54,271 nt of DNA, taken from Thiobacillus sp. UBA2597. Its GTDB lineage: Bacteria; Pseudomonadota; Gammaproteobacteria; Burkholderiales; Thiobacillaceae. The notes under the pieces are model-generated. The model saw only the letters and a program-made list of their open reading frames with translations. It did no database searches and was not told the origin of the DNA. Both the position numbers and the translations under genes were made by a program. This document shows, piece after piece, positions 9,857 through 18,222 of this stretch; the stretch's first letter is position 1, and every line of letters starts with the position of its first letter. The stretch lies in the NCBI GenBank assembly GCA_002339725.1, contig DDKN01000001.1, positions 64,646-118,916 on the forward strand. Direction: 5' to 3'.

Positions 9857-10824
9857 TGCTGGAACTCGGCCAACCCCTCTGGCTCGTCGCCCTGCTGCCC
9901 GTCGCGGCCTGGCTCGTGCTCGCCCTGCGCCGCAGCGGCGAAGGCATGCGCGCGCGCTGGCGCCTCAAGCACCCGCACCTGCCGCCGGCCACCCCAGCCG
10001 AACCCAAGCTGGCCGGCGCCCGCCTGCCGGCCTGGCTGACCGCGCTCGGCCTCGCCCTGATCGTCGTCGCCTTGAGCCAGCCGCGCGAGGTCGGCCAATG
10101 GCTGACGCCGCCGCCCGAAGGCCGCGACATCGTGCTGGTGATCGACACCTCGCAGACCATGAGCATCAACGACTTCCAACTCGACGGCAAAAAGGTCGAG
10201 CGCCTGACCGTGCTCAAGGCGGTGATGGGCCGCTTCATCGAGGGGCGACCGGCCGACCGTTTCGGTCTCATTGTTTTTGGCTCACAGGCGGCGACGCTGA
10301 CGCCGCCCACCTTCGACCGCGCCCACGTCCTGGCCCAGTTGCAACGGCTGCAGGTGGGCATGGCCGGCGACAACACCGCCCTGGGCGATGCCCTGGGCCT
10401 GGCCCTCAAGCCCTTGCAGCCGAAGAAGCTGCGCCCCGCGCTGATCCTGGTCAGCGACGACGCGCCGAGCAACAGCGGCGATCTCACCCCGGCCGAGGCC
10501 CTGGCGGTGGCCCGGCAGCTGGGCGTGGCCATCCACAGCGTGCAGATCGGCAGCGACCTGTTCGCCGAGGGCCGCATCGAAGTGGCAGACCCCGACCCGC
10601 AGCCGAACATGGCCGATCTCGCGCGCGCCACCGGCGGCCATCACTATTTCGTGCGCGGCACCGAGGAGGCCGAGCGGGTCATCCGCGACATCGGCGCCCT
10701 GGAAAAGACCCTGGCCCGCCCGGCCAGGCATCGGGAAATCCGCGAGTGGTATTGGCTGCCGCTCGCCCTGGCCGCCGTCCTGCTGACGCTGGGCCGCGTC
10801 TTGGCGCTGAGGCGCGAGGCATGA
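9856..10824 (+). CDS. VWA domain membrane protein (BatA-like)
   Basis: A 322-residue protein with an N-terminal helix, a second helix (WLTALGLALIVVALSQP), a von Willebrand A domain beginning IVLVIDTSQTMS, and a C-terminal helix (WYWLPLALAAVLLTLGRVLAL). This is the BatA/BatB arrangement. The MIDAS motif DxSxS reads D-T-S-Q-T, with Thr in the last position; the later acidic MIDAS residue is in ILVSDDAPSN. It is coupled to its neighbours by TGATG upstream and ATGA downstream. It probably displays the VWA domain on the periplasmic face as a partner of MoxR. Confidence 0.88.
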   Translation: MLELGQPLWLVALLPVAAWLVLALRRSGEGMRARWRLKHPHLPPATPAEPKLAGARLPAWLTALGLALIVVALSQPREVGQWLTPPPEGRDIVLVIDTSQTMSINDFQLDGKKVERLTVLKAVMGRFIEGRPADRFGLIVFGSQAATLTPPTFDRAHVLAQLQRLQVGMAGDNTALGDALGLALKPLQPKKLRPALILVSDDAPSNSGDLTPAEALAVARQLGVAIHSVQIGSDLFAEGRIEVADPDPQPNMADLARATGGHHYFVRGTEEAERVIRDIGALEKTLARPARHREIREWYWLPLALAAVLLTLGRVLALRREA

Positions 10825-12566
10825 GCGAACTGTTCGCCCTCGACTGGCGCGAGCCCCTCTGGGGCCTGCTCGCCTTGCAGCCCCTGCTCATGTGGGGTCT
10901 GGGCCATTGGCGCCGGCACCGGCTGGCCGCTTATGCCGATGCGGCCCTGTTGCCGTGGGCGGTATTGAGCGGCGGCGCGCGACCGATGGCGCGCTGGCGC
11001 CTGCCCGGCCACGTCATCGCCTGGGCCCTGCTGGCGGCGGCCGCCGCCGGGCCGCGCCTGCCGCTGGAAGAGAACGCGGGCGCTGGCCAGCCCGGCCAGC
11101 GCCATCCGCTGCGCGTCGCCATCGTGCTCGATGTCTCGGCCTCGATGAACGCGGCCGATGTCAGTCCAAGCCGACTGGTGCGCGCCAAGCTGGAATTGCA
11201 CGACCTCATCCGCCGACTGCAAGGCGAACGCGTCGGCCTCATCGTCTATGCCGGCGAGCCCGGCCTGCTCAGCCCGGCGAGCGACGATGCCGATCTTTTG
11301 CGGCGCATGCTCGATCACGCCGAGCCGGCGCTGATCGCCGACCCCGGCACCAACCTCGCCGCCGCCCTGCAGCTCGCCCAACGCGATGTCGGCCAAGGCG
11401 GCGCCATCCTGCTGGTGACCGACGCCGAGGCCGACAGCCTGGCCGGCGCCGCAGGCGCGGCGGTGCGCGCGGCGGTGCAGGATTTGAAAACGGCCGGCAT
11501 CCCGCTTTATGTGCTCGGCGTCGGCAGCGCCGGCGGCGCGCCGGTGCCCCTGCCCGAGGGGGGCTACGCCGAGCAGGACGGCGTGCAGGTCGTCAGCCGC
11601 ATGGCCGCGACCCGCTACGGCGAATTGGCCCAGCGCACCGGCGGCGTCTTCGTTCCCGCCGTCGACGGCGATGCCGACTGGGCCAGCCTCTACGACCACC
11701 ACCTCGCCCGCCTGCCGGCCGCGCCGCCACCGGCCGATGCGGTGCGGACCTGGCGCGAACTCTATGCCTGGTGCCTGGCGCCGGCCCTGCTGCTCCTGCT
11801 CTGGTTGCACCTGCCACGGGCGCTGCCGCAAGCGGCGGCGCTGCTGGTCGCCGGCCTGATCGCCCTGCCCACGCACGAGGCGCAGGCCGACGATGCCCTG
11901 CACGCCGCCTGGCGCGAATATCGCGCCGGCCGCCACGCCGAGGCGCAGACCCGGTTCGAACGGGTTGGCGGCTATCTCGGCCAATCCGGCGCCGGTGCCG
12001 CCGCCTGGCGGCTCAAGGACTACGCGGCCGCGCAGCGCCACTTCGGCGCGGCCCTGCTGCTCGCGCGCACGGCCGCGGAAAGAAACGACGCCTTGTACAA
12101 CCTGGGCAACGCCCACTATGCCCTGGGCAACTGGCTGGCCGCGGCCGAGGCCTACCAGGCCGTGCTGCGCGAACGGCCGCAGGACAGGCGCGCCCAGGCC
12201 AATCTGGCCAGGGCGATCTATCGCCTGAACCAGCAGCGCGCGCCGGTGTCCGGCAGCACCGACCTGCGCGGCCGCATGGGCTTTTTCGCCGAGGGCATCA
12301 CCAGCACCGAATGGGATCGTGAAACCGCGGTAAAGGAATTCGAGCGCCAGGAAACCGGCACCCTGATCGACAAGGACAGGGCGGCCGGCCAAGGTGCCCG
12401 GCTCGACGGCGCAGCGAGTCGGGCCGGCGGCGTCGGGGCCGACGCGCGCCGCCTGCAATCGGGCCTGAAGAAACTGGAGCTCCTGCACGACAAGCCGAGC
12501 GCGCTGTACCAGGGCCTGATGAAGCAGGACGCCTCGGGCAGCCCCGTGGAGCTGCCGCCATGGTGA
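10821..12566 (+). CDS. VWA and TPR fusion protein (BatB/BatC-like)
   Basis: A 581-residue protein that joins a BatB-like VWA module to a BatC-like TPR tail. The first third has membrane helices and a canonical MIDAS motif (IVLDVSASMN). A middle hydrophobic segment (about residues 315-350) is followed by TPR-type repeats (AAWREYRAGRHAEAQTRFERVG, then RNDALYNLGNAHYALGNWLAAAEAYQAVL). The C-terminus is charged and low in structure. ATG 10821 overlaps the previous stop (ATGA). An open frame much further upstream is only the alternate frame of the preceding genes. The TPR part may bind the client or BatD. Confidence 0.9.
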   Translation: MSELFALDWREPLWGLLALQPLLMWGLGHWRRHRLAAYADAALLPWAVLSGGARPMARWRLPGHVIAWALLAAAAAGPRLPLEENAGAGQPGQRHPLRVAIVLDVSASMNAADVSPSRLVRAKLELHDLIRRLQGERVGLIVYAGEPGLLSPASDDADLLRRMLDHAEPALIADPGTNLAAALQLAQRDVGQGGAILLVTDAEADSLAGAAGAAVRAAVQDLKTAGIPLYVLGVGSAGGAPVPLPEGGYAEQDGVQVVSRMAATRYGELAQRTGGVFVPAVDGDADWASLYDHHLARLPAAPPPADAVRTWRELYAWCLAPALLLLLWLHLPRALPQAAALLVAGLIALPTHEAQADDALHAAWREYRAGRHAEAQTRFERVGGYLGQSGAGAAAWRLKDYAAAQRHFGAALLLARTAAERNDALYNLGNAHYALGNWLAAAEAYQAVLRERPQDRRAQANLARAIYRLNQQRAPVSGSTDLRGRMGFFAEGITSTEWDRETAVKEFERQETGTLIDKDRAAGQGARLDGAASRAGGVGADARRLQSGLKKLELLHDKPSALYQGLMKQDASGSPVELPPW

Positions 12567-14011
12567 AGCGCTTCGCCTTGTGCCTCGCGCTCGCGTTCGC
12601 CGGTCAGGCCTGGGCGCTCACCGCCCAGCTCGACCACAAGACCCTGGCCCTGGGCGAGCCGCTCACCCTGAGCCTTTCCGGCCACGCCGCCACACTGGAC
12701 GCGATCGACCTGGCCCCGCTCCAGGGTGATTTCGAGGTCTTCGCCCGCACCCTGAGCCAGAGCGAGACCCAAGGCATCCTCCAGCTCACGCTCTATCCGC
12801 TGAAGACCGGGCGACTCACCATTCCTGCCCTGGGCGGCGGGCGCGAGCGCAGCCGTCCCCTGGCGGTAGAGGTCACCAGCGGTTCGAGCGACATGCCTGC
12901 AGTGCGCATGCGGCTCTACACCGAGCCGGCCCAGCCCTGGGTGCGGCAAGCCACCCGGTTGACCCTGGAGCTCTGCGACGACGGCAGCCTGCAATGGCAG
13001 CGACCCAAGCTGCCGCTGTCGGGCCAGATGCAGCAGCGTGCCCTGGGCGAGGAACAGATCGAGATCGAGCAGGACGGCGTGCGCTGCACCGCGCAGCGTT
13101 ATCACTGGGCCGTGCTGCCCACCCAGGCCGGCGTGATCCGCGTCGAGCTGCCCACGCTGGAGGCCAGCAAGTTCGGGCGGCGCCTGCGCCTGCCGCCGCC
13201 GGTCGCGCGCTTCGCCGCGGCGCCGGTGCCGGCCTGGCTGCCGCTCAACGTGCCGGTGGGCAAGCCCAGCCTGAAGGCGGAGGCCCTGCCGGAAACCTGG
13301 CCGCTGCAACGGCCGCTGGCCTGGCGCTTCACGGTCGAGGGCGGCTACAGCGTGGATGGCCTGAAGGCCCTGCTCGCGCTGCAATTGCAGCCGCACGCCA
13401 CCTGGCGCGCCTACCCACCCACGGTGGAGTCATTGGCGCCGGAAGACCGCAATTCGCCACTCACGCACCTGGCCGTCACCCTCCATGCCCTGCCGGACAC
13501 GAGTGGGCCACTGGCTGCGCCCAAGCTGGCCCTGCCCTACTTCGATCCGGGCAGCGCACGGCTGGAACAGCTCGCCCTGGCGCTGCCGCCCCTGCAAGTC
13601 TACGACCCGTTCTGGCGCAAGCTTGGCCAGACGGCGGCGCTGGTGGCCGGTGCGCTGGCCTTGCTCGTGCTGTTGCAGTGGCTGTATCGGGAATGGCAGT
13701 GGCGCCGGCGCCGGGATGCCACCCTGCTCGCCATTGAAAACGCGGCCGACCCGGCCGAACTCGGTCTGCTGCTGCGCGGCTTTTCGCTGTCACCGAGGCC
13801 AGCCGCGCCGACGCTCGGGGCATGGCTCAGCCGCATGCACGGGCAATGGCAGGGCACGGCGGCACTGGCTGACCTGGTCGCCGCCCTCGAGGCCCGCCGC
13901 TACGACCTGCAGTACATCCCGTTGGCGGATTTGAAGCGGCAGGCAACGACCGCCATCGCGGGGCTGCGCCCGCGCACGGCCTTCACCCGGCATCGGCGGC
14001 AGGAAACATGA
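12560..14011 (+). CDS. BatD-like protein
   Basis: A 483-residue envelope protein. It has a signal peptide (MVKRFALCLALAFAGQAWA), a beta-rich periplasmic region beginning LTAQLDHKTLALGEPLTLSLSG typical of BatD/oxygen-tolerance proteins, one transmembrane helix at about 350-370 (TAALVAGALALLVLLQWLY), and a basic cytoplasmic tail. It overlaps the VWA-TPR gene by 7 bp and closes the MoxR operon. The family name comes from Bacteroides aerotolerance genes; in proteobacteria the role is still open. A strong hairpin terminator shared with soxB follows immediately. Confidence 0.85.
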   Translation: MVKRFALCLALAFAGQAWALTAQLDHKTLALGEPLTLSLSGHAATLDAIDLAPLQGDFEVFARTLSQSETQGILQLTLYPLKTGRLTIPALGGGRERSRPLAVEVTSGSSDMPAVRMRLYTEPAQPWVRQATRLTLELCDDGSLQWQRPKLPLSGQMQQRALGEEQIEIEQDGVRCTAQRYHWAVLPTQAGVIRVELPTLEASKFGRRLRLPPPVARFAAAPVPAWLPLNVPVGKPSLKAEALPETWPLQRPLAWRFTVEGGYSVDGLKALLALQLQPHATWRAYPPTVESLAPEDRNSPLTHLAVTLHALPDTSGPLAAPKLALPYFDPGSARLEQLALALPPLQVYDPFWRKLGQTAALVAGALALLVLLQWLYREWQWRRRRDATLLAIENAADPAELGLLLRGFSLSPRPAAPTLGAWLSRMHGQWQGTAALADLVAALEARRYDLQYIPLADLKRQATTAIAGLRPRTAFTRHRRQET

Positions 14012-14016
14012 AAAAA

Positions 14017-14033
14017 GGGGGCTTGTGGCCCCC
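14017..14033. terminator. Convergent terminator between batD and soxB
   Basis: A perfect 6-bp GGGGGC/GCCCCC stem with a 5-nt loop is preceded by six A residues, which read as a U-tract on the minus strand. It therefore best serves the soxB transcript and may also stop the plus-strand batD transcript. Confidence 0.8.
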
Positions 14034-14051
14034 TTCGAAACCCGGCGTCTT

Positions 14052-15791
14052 TTAGACGCTGGCGGTATAGTCGGCGATGCCAGGATCGTTCTGCTTGACG
14101 CCGATGAGACGGGGATTGTTGAGCTTGCGCGGGGTCACGGTCTTGACCGTGCGCAGGTATTCGGCCACCACATCCCAGATCGGGGTGCCACTGGCCCCCT
14201 CGGCCACCGGCGCCCAGCCGGCCACCTTGTAGGTCTTGTTCGGATCGAGCGGCTTGCCCTTCAGGCGCAGATCGGAGATGCGCTTGCCCATTTTTTCGTA
14301 GGGGTTCAGGGCATAGGTGATACCGCCCACGCGCACCATGTCGCCCCCCTGCTGGTAATAGGGGTCGGGGTTGAACAGGTTGTCGCAGACGTCCTCCATG
14401 ACATCCTTGATGGTCTGGCCGGTCATCTCGGTCAGGGTACTGTAGGAATAGGTGGTCGCGGTCTGATCGAGCAGCAGTTCCATGGTGATGGTGTCGCCCG
14501 GCAGCAGCGAGGTGCCCCAGCGGAAGCCCGGCGAGAAGGCGGCATCGGCGCCCTTCACCTGCATCATGGCATCCATGATCAGCTGGTCCCAGGAGCCGTT
14601 GAAGTTGCCGCGGCGATAAAGCAGACCCTCGGTCACGGCCAGCTTTTCGTTGAGCTTGGCCTCGTAAGGCTTGCGCACGCGCTTGATCAGCGCCTCCATC
14701 TTCTTGTCCGCCGGCAGCAGGTTGGAGAACACCGGCACCAGGCGGTACTTCCAGCCGCGGATCTTGCCGCCCTTGACGTCGAAGTCCATGACGCCGAGGA
14801 ACTTGCCGTTGGAGCCGGCATTGGTGACCAGGGTGACGCCCTTGGCGTTCTTCACCGGCACCGGCTGCGGCACGCCGTCATGGGTGTGGCCGCCGAAGAT
14901 GACATCGATACCGGTCACGCGGCTGGCCATCTTGAGGTCGACGTCCATGCCGTTGTGCGACAGCACCACCACGACCTGGGCGCCCTTGGCCCGGGCCTCG
15001 TTGACGAACTTCTGCATGCTGTCGTCGCGGATGCCGAAGCTCCAGTCCGGCACCATGTAACGCGGGTTGGCGATCGGGGTGTAGGGGAAGGCCTGACCGA
15101 TGATGGCGACCTGCACCCCGTTGATGGTCTTGATCACATAGGGCTTGAACACCTGGTCGCCGAAATCGTTGGTCACCACGTTCTGGGCCAGGAATTCGAT
15201 GCCGTGCTTCTTGAAATCGCCATTGACGATCTCCATCACCCGCTCGGCACCCTGGGTGAACTCCCAATGCGGGGACATGACATTGACGCCCAGCTCGATG
15301 CAGGCCTCGACCATGTCCTGGCCCTTGGTCCACAGCGCGGTGCCGGAACCCTGCCAGGTATCGCCGGAATCCATCAGCAGCGCGCCCGGACGGGAGGCGC
15401 GCACCCGGTCGACCAGAGTCTTCAGATGGGCAAAGCCGCCGACCTTGCCGTAGGTGCGGGCCGCCTGCTCGAAGTTGAGATAGGTGAAGGCATGCGCCTC
15501 GATGGTGTTGGGCTTGATGTTGAAGTGCTTGAGCAGATGCTCACCCACCAGATGGGGAACCTTGCCCAGCGCGCCGCCGACCCCGATATTGACGCTGGGC
15601 TCGCGGAAATAGATGGGCAGCAGCTGGGCATGGCAGTCGGTCATGTGCAGCAGCGACACATTGCCGTAGGGCGGAATCTCATAGAAATTGCTCGGCACAT
15701 TGCCAGCCAGGACCTGCTTGCTATCCAGCACAAGGCCGGCGGCGGAGGCAGCCGCCAGCACTTGCAGAAACTCGCGACGGGTCATCGACAT
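14052..15791 (-). CDS. soxB: SoxB, thiosulfohydrolase of the Sox system
   Basis: A 579-residue periplasmic di-metal hydrolase of the 5'-nucleotidase family. SoxB releases sulfate from the sulfonated Cys of SoxY. It has a Tat signal (TRREFLQVLAAASAAG), the metal motif HMTDCHAQLLP, GALLMDSGDTWQGSG, VVVLSHNGMDVD and IDVIFGGHTHDG. The C-terminal 5'-nucleotidase domain includes MEDVCDNLFNP. I chose ATG 15791 for its AAGGAG ribosome binding site. The region upstream of that start lacks coding features. It lies downstream of soxXYZA but is separated by 169 bp holding an intrinsic terminator, so it may be transcribed partly on its own. Confidence 0.97.
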   Translation of the reverse strand: MSMTRREFLQVLAAASAAGLVLDSKQVLAGNVPSNFYEIPPYGNVSLLHMTDCHAQLLPIYFREPSVNIGVGGALGKVPHLVGEHLLKHFNIKPNTIEAHAFTYLNFEQAARTYGKVGGFAHLKTLVDRVRASRPGALLMDSGDTWQGSGTALWTKGQDMVEACIELGVNVMSPHWEFTQGAERVMEIVNGDFKKHGIEFLAQNVVTNDFGDQVFKPYVIKTINGVQVAIIGQAFPYTPIANPRYMVPDWSFGIRDDSMQKFVNEARAKGAQVVVVLSHNGMDVDLKMASRVTGIDVIFGGHTHDGVPQPVPVKNAKGVTLVTNAGSNGKFLGVMDFDVKGGKIRGWKYRLVPVFSNLLPADKKMEALIKRVRKPYEAKLNEKLAVTEGLLYRRGNFNGSWDQLIMDAMMQVKGADAAFSPGFRWGTSLLPGDTITMELLLDQTATTYSYSTLTEMTGQTIKDVMEDVCDNLFNPDPYYQQGGDMVRVGGITYALNPYEKMGKRISDLRLKGKPLDPNKTYKVAGWAPVAEGASGTPIWDVVAEYLRTVKTVTPRKLNNPRLIGVKQNDPGIADYTASV

Positions 15792-15911
15792 AAAAGGTCT
15801 CCTTGGGACTACGAATTCAAAGGGTTCACTGCTGACGCCTGCCGGATTGTCGATAGGCAGACGGCCGGCGTAAATGGTAACTATGGCCCAAATGGCGGGC
15901 GCTGCGGCCGG

Positions 15912-15939
15912 AAAAAAAATCCGGGCCACAGCCCGGATT
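15912..15939 (-). terminator. Intrinsic terminator between soxA and soxB
   Basis: On the minus strand, a perfect 9-bp stem (AATCCGGGC with GCCCGGATT) and a 4-nt loop are followed directly by a run of U residues. It lies about 20 bp after the soxA stop and before soxB, so it should terminate or attenuate the soxXYZA message. Confidence 0.88.
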
Positions 15940-15960
15940 GAATCGGTTTTTGGCCTGGGC

Positions 15961-16791
15961 TTACTTGCGGAACACGGAGGCCTTCATCTCGAGGCCGTTG
16001 CTCAGGTAGGACTCGAAGAACTCCAGGTTCTTGTAGCGGGTGCTGCCCACCTCATCCGGGACGTGGCGCACGGAGTTGTGGCAACCCTTATAGCGCACCT
16101 GCAGGGTGACCAGATTGTCACCACCGCGGAACACCGGCCAGTGCGTGGTGTGGCCCAGGGCAGGCGACAGCAGTTCCGAGCGCAGGCGCACACCGGCGCT
16201 GTGGACGTGGCAGTTGGCGCAGGAGAAGTTCAACTGGCCCGCGCGGCTGTAGAAGGTCTTCTTGCCGTCTTCATAGGCGGCCAGGGCAGCCGGGCCGTTG
16301 ACCTTGACATTGACCTTGGCGCCATCCGACAGGGTGCGGGCATAGGCAAGCAGGGTGCCCATGGTCTTGGCATCGTCCAGCTTGTAGGGCGCTTCGCCGT
16401 TGGCGACACGGCATTCGTTCAGGGCTTCGTCGAAGATCACGACCTGGCCCTTCTTGTCGTCGAACATCGGGTACATGGCCGCAGCGTTCTTGCCGCCGTT
16501 GGGGAAGCAGTCGGCGTATTTCTTGCCGTTCTTGAACGGGGTTTCCCACATCTTTTTGCCGTTGTCGAGCACCTCGACGTAGGGCGGAAATTCCATGATG
16601 CTGTCGTACTGGGCCTTGGCATCGGGGTCCAGGGCGAGGGCGCCGTAAATGTAGTCCTCGAACTTGACCTCCGGGAATTTCTGCTTGAAGTAGTTGACCA
16701 GGGCCTTGCGGTCCTCTTCCGGACCGGCAGAGGCAGTCACCGCTCCCAACAAGGCGCCGGCTCCCACCAGCATCATCAGCAATTTCTTCAT
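15961..16791 (-). CDS. soxA: SoxA, c-type cytochrome subunit of SoxAX (short-SoxX type)
   Basis: Periplasmic SoxA of 276 residues that, with SoxX, attaches thiosulfate to SoxY. It has a signal peptide (residues 1-22) and a single heme-binding CANCH at 191-195. Cys237 (YKGCHNS) fits the active-site heme-ligand Cys, and Cys95 and Cys127 replace the second heme site seen in diheme SoxA. The motif KYADCFPNGGK and the C-terminus are those of the SoxA class found in Allochromatium- and Chlorobium-like systems (from memory). It differs clearly from the second SoxA at 36365. Start: ATG 16791 with GGAGG upstream. Confidence 0.95.
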   Translation of the reverse strand: MKKLLMMLVGAGALLGAVTASAGPEEDRKALVNYFKQKFPEVKFEDYIYGALALDPDAKAQYDSIMEFPPYVEVLDNGKKMWETPFKNGKKYADCFPNGGKNAAAMYPMFDDKKGQVVIFDEALNECRVANGEAPYKLDDAKTMGTLLAYARTLSDGAKVNVKVNGPAALAAYEDGKKTFYSRAGQLNFSCANCHVHSAGVRLRSELLSPALGHTTHWPVFRGGDNLVTLQVRYKGCHNSVRHVPDEVGSTRYKNLEFFESYLSNGLEMKASVFRK

Positions 16792-16863
16792 GCGGTCGTC
16801 CTCCAATGACGGTATTCAGGGCAGGCCGGCCCTGGCGGCCGGCCTCTGGGTTGCGCGCGCGGA

Positions 16864-17178
16864 TCAGCCGATGGTGGCTTCGGCGCTGTTCTTGTCGCCC
16901 TTGTTGTCAACCCAGCTGACGGTGACCTTGTCACCGAGCTTGGCGCCCTTGACCTTGAAGCCAAGGAACGGATTGCGCGAGACGGCGCCGCCGATCTCGG
17001 CCTGAAGCACGGTCTTGCCACCGACGGTGGCGACGATGCTGTTGATGTGGTGCGCGGGGACCAGTTGACCCGTCTTGGCATCCTTGCGGGTGCCGGTTTC
17101 CATAACGTGGTTCATCAGAACCTTGATGTCGGCAACGTCGCCGGTCATCGTGGCGCGAATCTTCATCGGCTCAGCCAT
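16864..17178 (-). CDS. soxZ: SoxZ, sulfur carrier partner
   Basis: A 104-residue immunoglobulin-like protein that forms the SoxYZ carrier heterodimer. It has no signal peptide and is exported with Tat-targeted SoxY in known systems. Typical motifs are MKIRATMTGDVADIKVLMNHVMETG, VPAHHI and the C-terminal VSWVDNKGDK. It is the third gene of soxXYZA, with a 56-bp gap to soxY and a good AAGGAAA ribosome binding site. Confidence 0.97.
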   Translation of the reverse strand: MAEPMKIRATMTGDVADIKVLMNHVMETGTRKDAKTGQLVPAHHINSIVATVGGKTVLQAEIGGAVSRNPFLGFKVKGAKLGDKVTVSWVDNKGDKNSAEATIG

Positions 17179-17234
17179 GATTGTTTCCTTTTCGATCCAG
17201 TGTCAGTTACGTGTGAAAGCCGGGCAGGGGCGCA

Positions 17235-17699
17235 TCAACCGCCGCAGCCGCCGATGGTGACCTTCACTTCCTTGGCCGCGGTGAACACCTTGCCGCCGGC
17301 CTTGACCACGGCGCGGACGTGGGAGGTGTTGGCCAGCTTGATCCGGGTGGAGATGAAGCCCTGGGCACCGTTGCTCAGGTCGAACTCGCCGACCATCGGG
17401 AAGGCGTTCTTCTCGGCGATGATGGCGATGCTGTCGGTGCCGGCGATGCTGCTGGTCACCTCGACCGGCACCACAGCGCCGTTCTCGGCGATGTCGGGGG
17501 CCTTGACGACGATGTCCCGGCTGTCGGCGGCGCCGGTGGCCTTGAGGGCCTTCATCACGGCATCGACACCCTTGGCGTCGAAGGCCGAGCGGTCGGCGGC
17601 AAACACGGCGGTCGGCTTGAGCAGGCCCGCAGCGGCAGCCACGCCGACGGCGGCGGCAGAGCCCACACCCTTCAGTACAGTTCTACGCTGGTGATTCAT
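17235..17699 (-). CDS. soxY: SoxY, covalent sulfur carrier
   Basis: A 154-residue periplasmic carrier on which sulfur is bound during thiosulfate oxidation. It begins with a Tat signal (QRRTVLKGVGSAAAVG) and ends in the swinging-arm motif GGCGG, with the carrier Cys at residue 152. The central domain is the usual immunoglobulin-like fold. The gene is second in soxXYZA, 24 bp after soxX. All residues needed for function appear intact. Confidence 0.97.
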   Translation of the reverse strand: MNHQRRTVLKGVGSAAAVGVAAAAGLLKPTAVFAADRSAFDAKGVDAVMKALKATGAADSRDIVVKAPDIAENGAVVPVEVTSSIAGTDSIAIIAEKNAFPMVGEFDLSNGAQGFISTRIKLANTSHVRAVVKAGGKVFTAAKEVKVTIGGCGG

Positions 17700-17723
17700 G
17701 GATTGACTCCTTATCGAACAAAA

Positions 17724-18089
17724 TTAAAGGCTGTAGATATAATCCACGACCTTATCCAATTCCTGATCGCTCAGTATCTTGTGCTTGCCAAAGACCGGCA
17801 TGAAGGTAATGGGATTGTCGGCCATCGGGTTGGCGATCTTGGCACGCAGCTTGGCCTTGTCGGGATAACGGTCTTTCATGGCGATCAGGGGCGGGCCGCT
17901 ATTGCCCGGCTGCTCGGCGTCGGGCACGGTGGGCATGGCGTGGCAGGCCAGGCAGTTGCCCTTGCTGCGGTTGAACGCGATGTCCTTGCCAGTCTCCTCC
18001 TTCTTGGCTTCCTGAGCCAGAACCGGGGTTGCAGTGAGGAACCATGCACCGAGCAGTGCCGCCCCCAATGCGATCGGAGTGCGTTTCAT
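17724..18089 (-). CDS. soxX: SoxX, monoheme cytochrome c (short form)
   Basis: SoxX of 121 residues, the electron-accepting subunit of SoxAX. It has a signal peptide (cleavage after AQA-like VLAQ, near 25-26), a heme motif CLACH at 46-50 and the probable axial Met97 (NPITFMPVFG). It is the short SoxX type, about half as long as the second SoxX at 37233. Start: ATG 18089 with AAGGAG seven to eight bases upstream. It is the first gene of the sox transcript, with a candidate promoter at 18168-18196. Confidence 0.95.
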   Translation of the reverse strand: MKRTPIALGAALLGAWFLTATPVLAQEAKKEETGKDIAFNRSKGNCLACHAMPTVPDAEQPGNSGPPLIAMKDRYPDKAKLRAKIANPMADNPITFMPVFGKHKILSDQELDKVVDYIYSL

Positions 18090-18167
18090 AGTGTCTCCTT
18101 CATATTTGACGGCCATTTTTGACGCGTGACCGCGATGGCACGCGCATCCCTTGCTTAGGACGGCCTG

Positions 18168-18196
18168 AGAATAGACGAGTTCACTGCTTCGGCCAA
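18168..18196 (-). promoter_or_regulatory. Candidate promoter of soxXYZA
   Basis: On the minus strand, TTGGCC (18196-18191) and TATTCT (18173-18168) are separated by 17 bp and lie about 80 bp before the soxX start. The spacing is ideal but both hexamers are imperfect, as expected for a regulated promoter. Confidence 0.4.
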
Positions 18197-18222
18197 GAGC
18201 CGGCCCGCCAAATAGTACGAAT

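Noticed and set aside
9729..10820. Open frame running upstream of the VWA-TPR gene
   Set aside because: It overlaps DUF4381 and the first VWA gene out of frame and is Arg/Pro/Ala-rich; ATG 10821 in an ATGA overlap is the sensible start.
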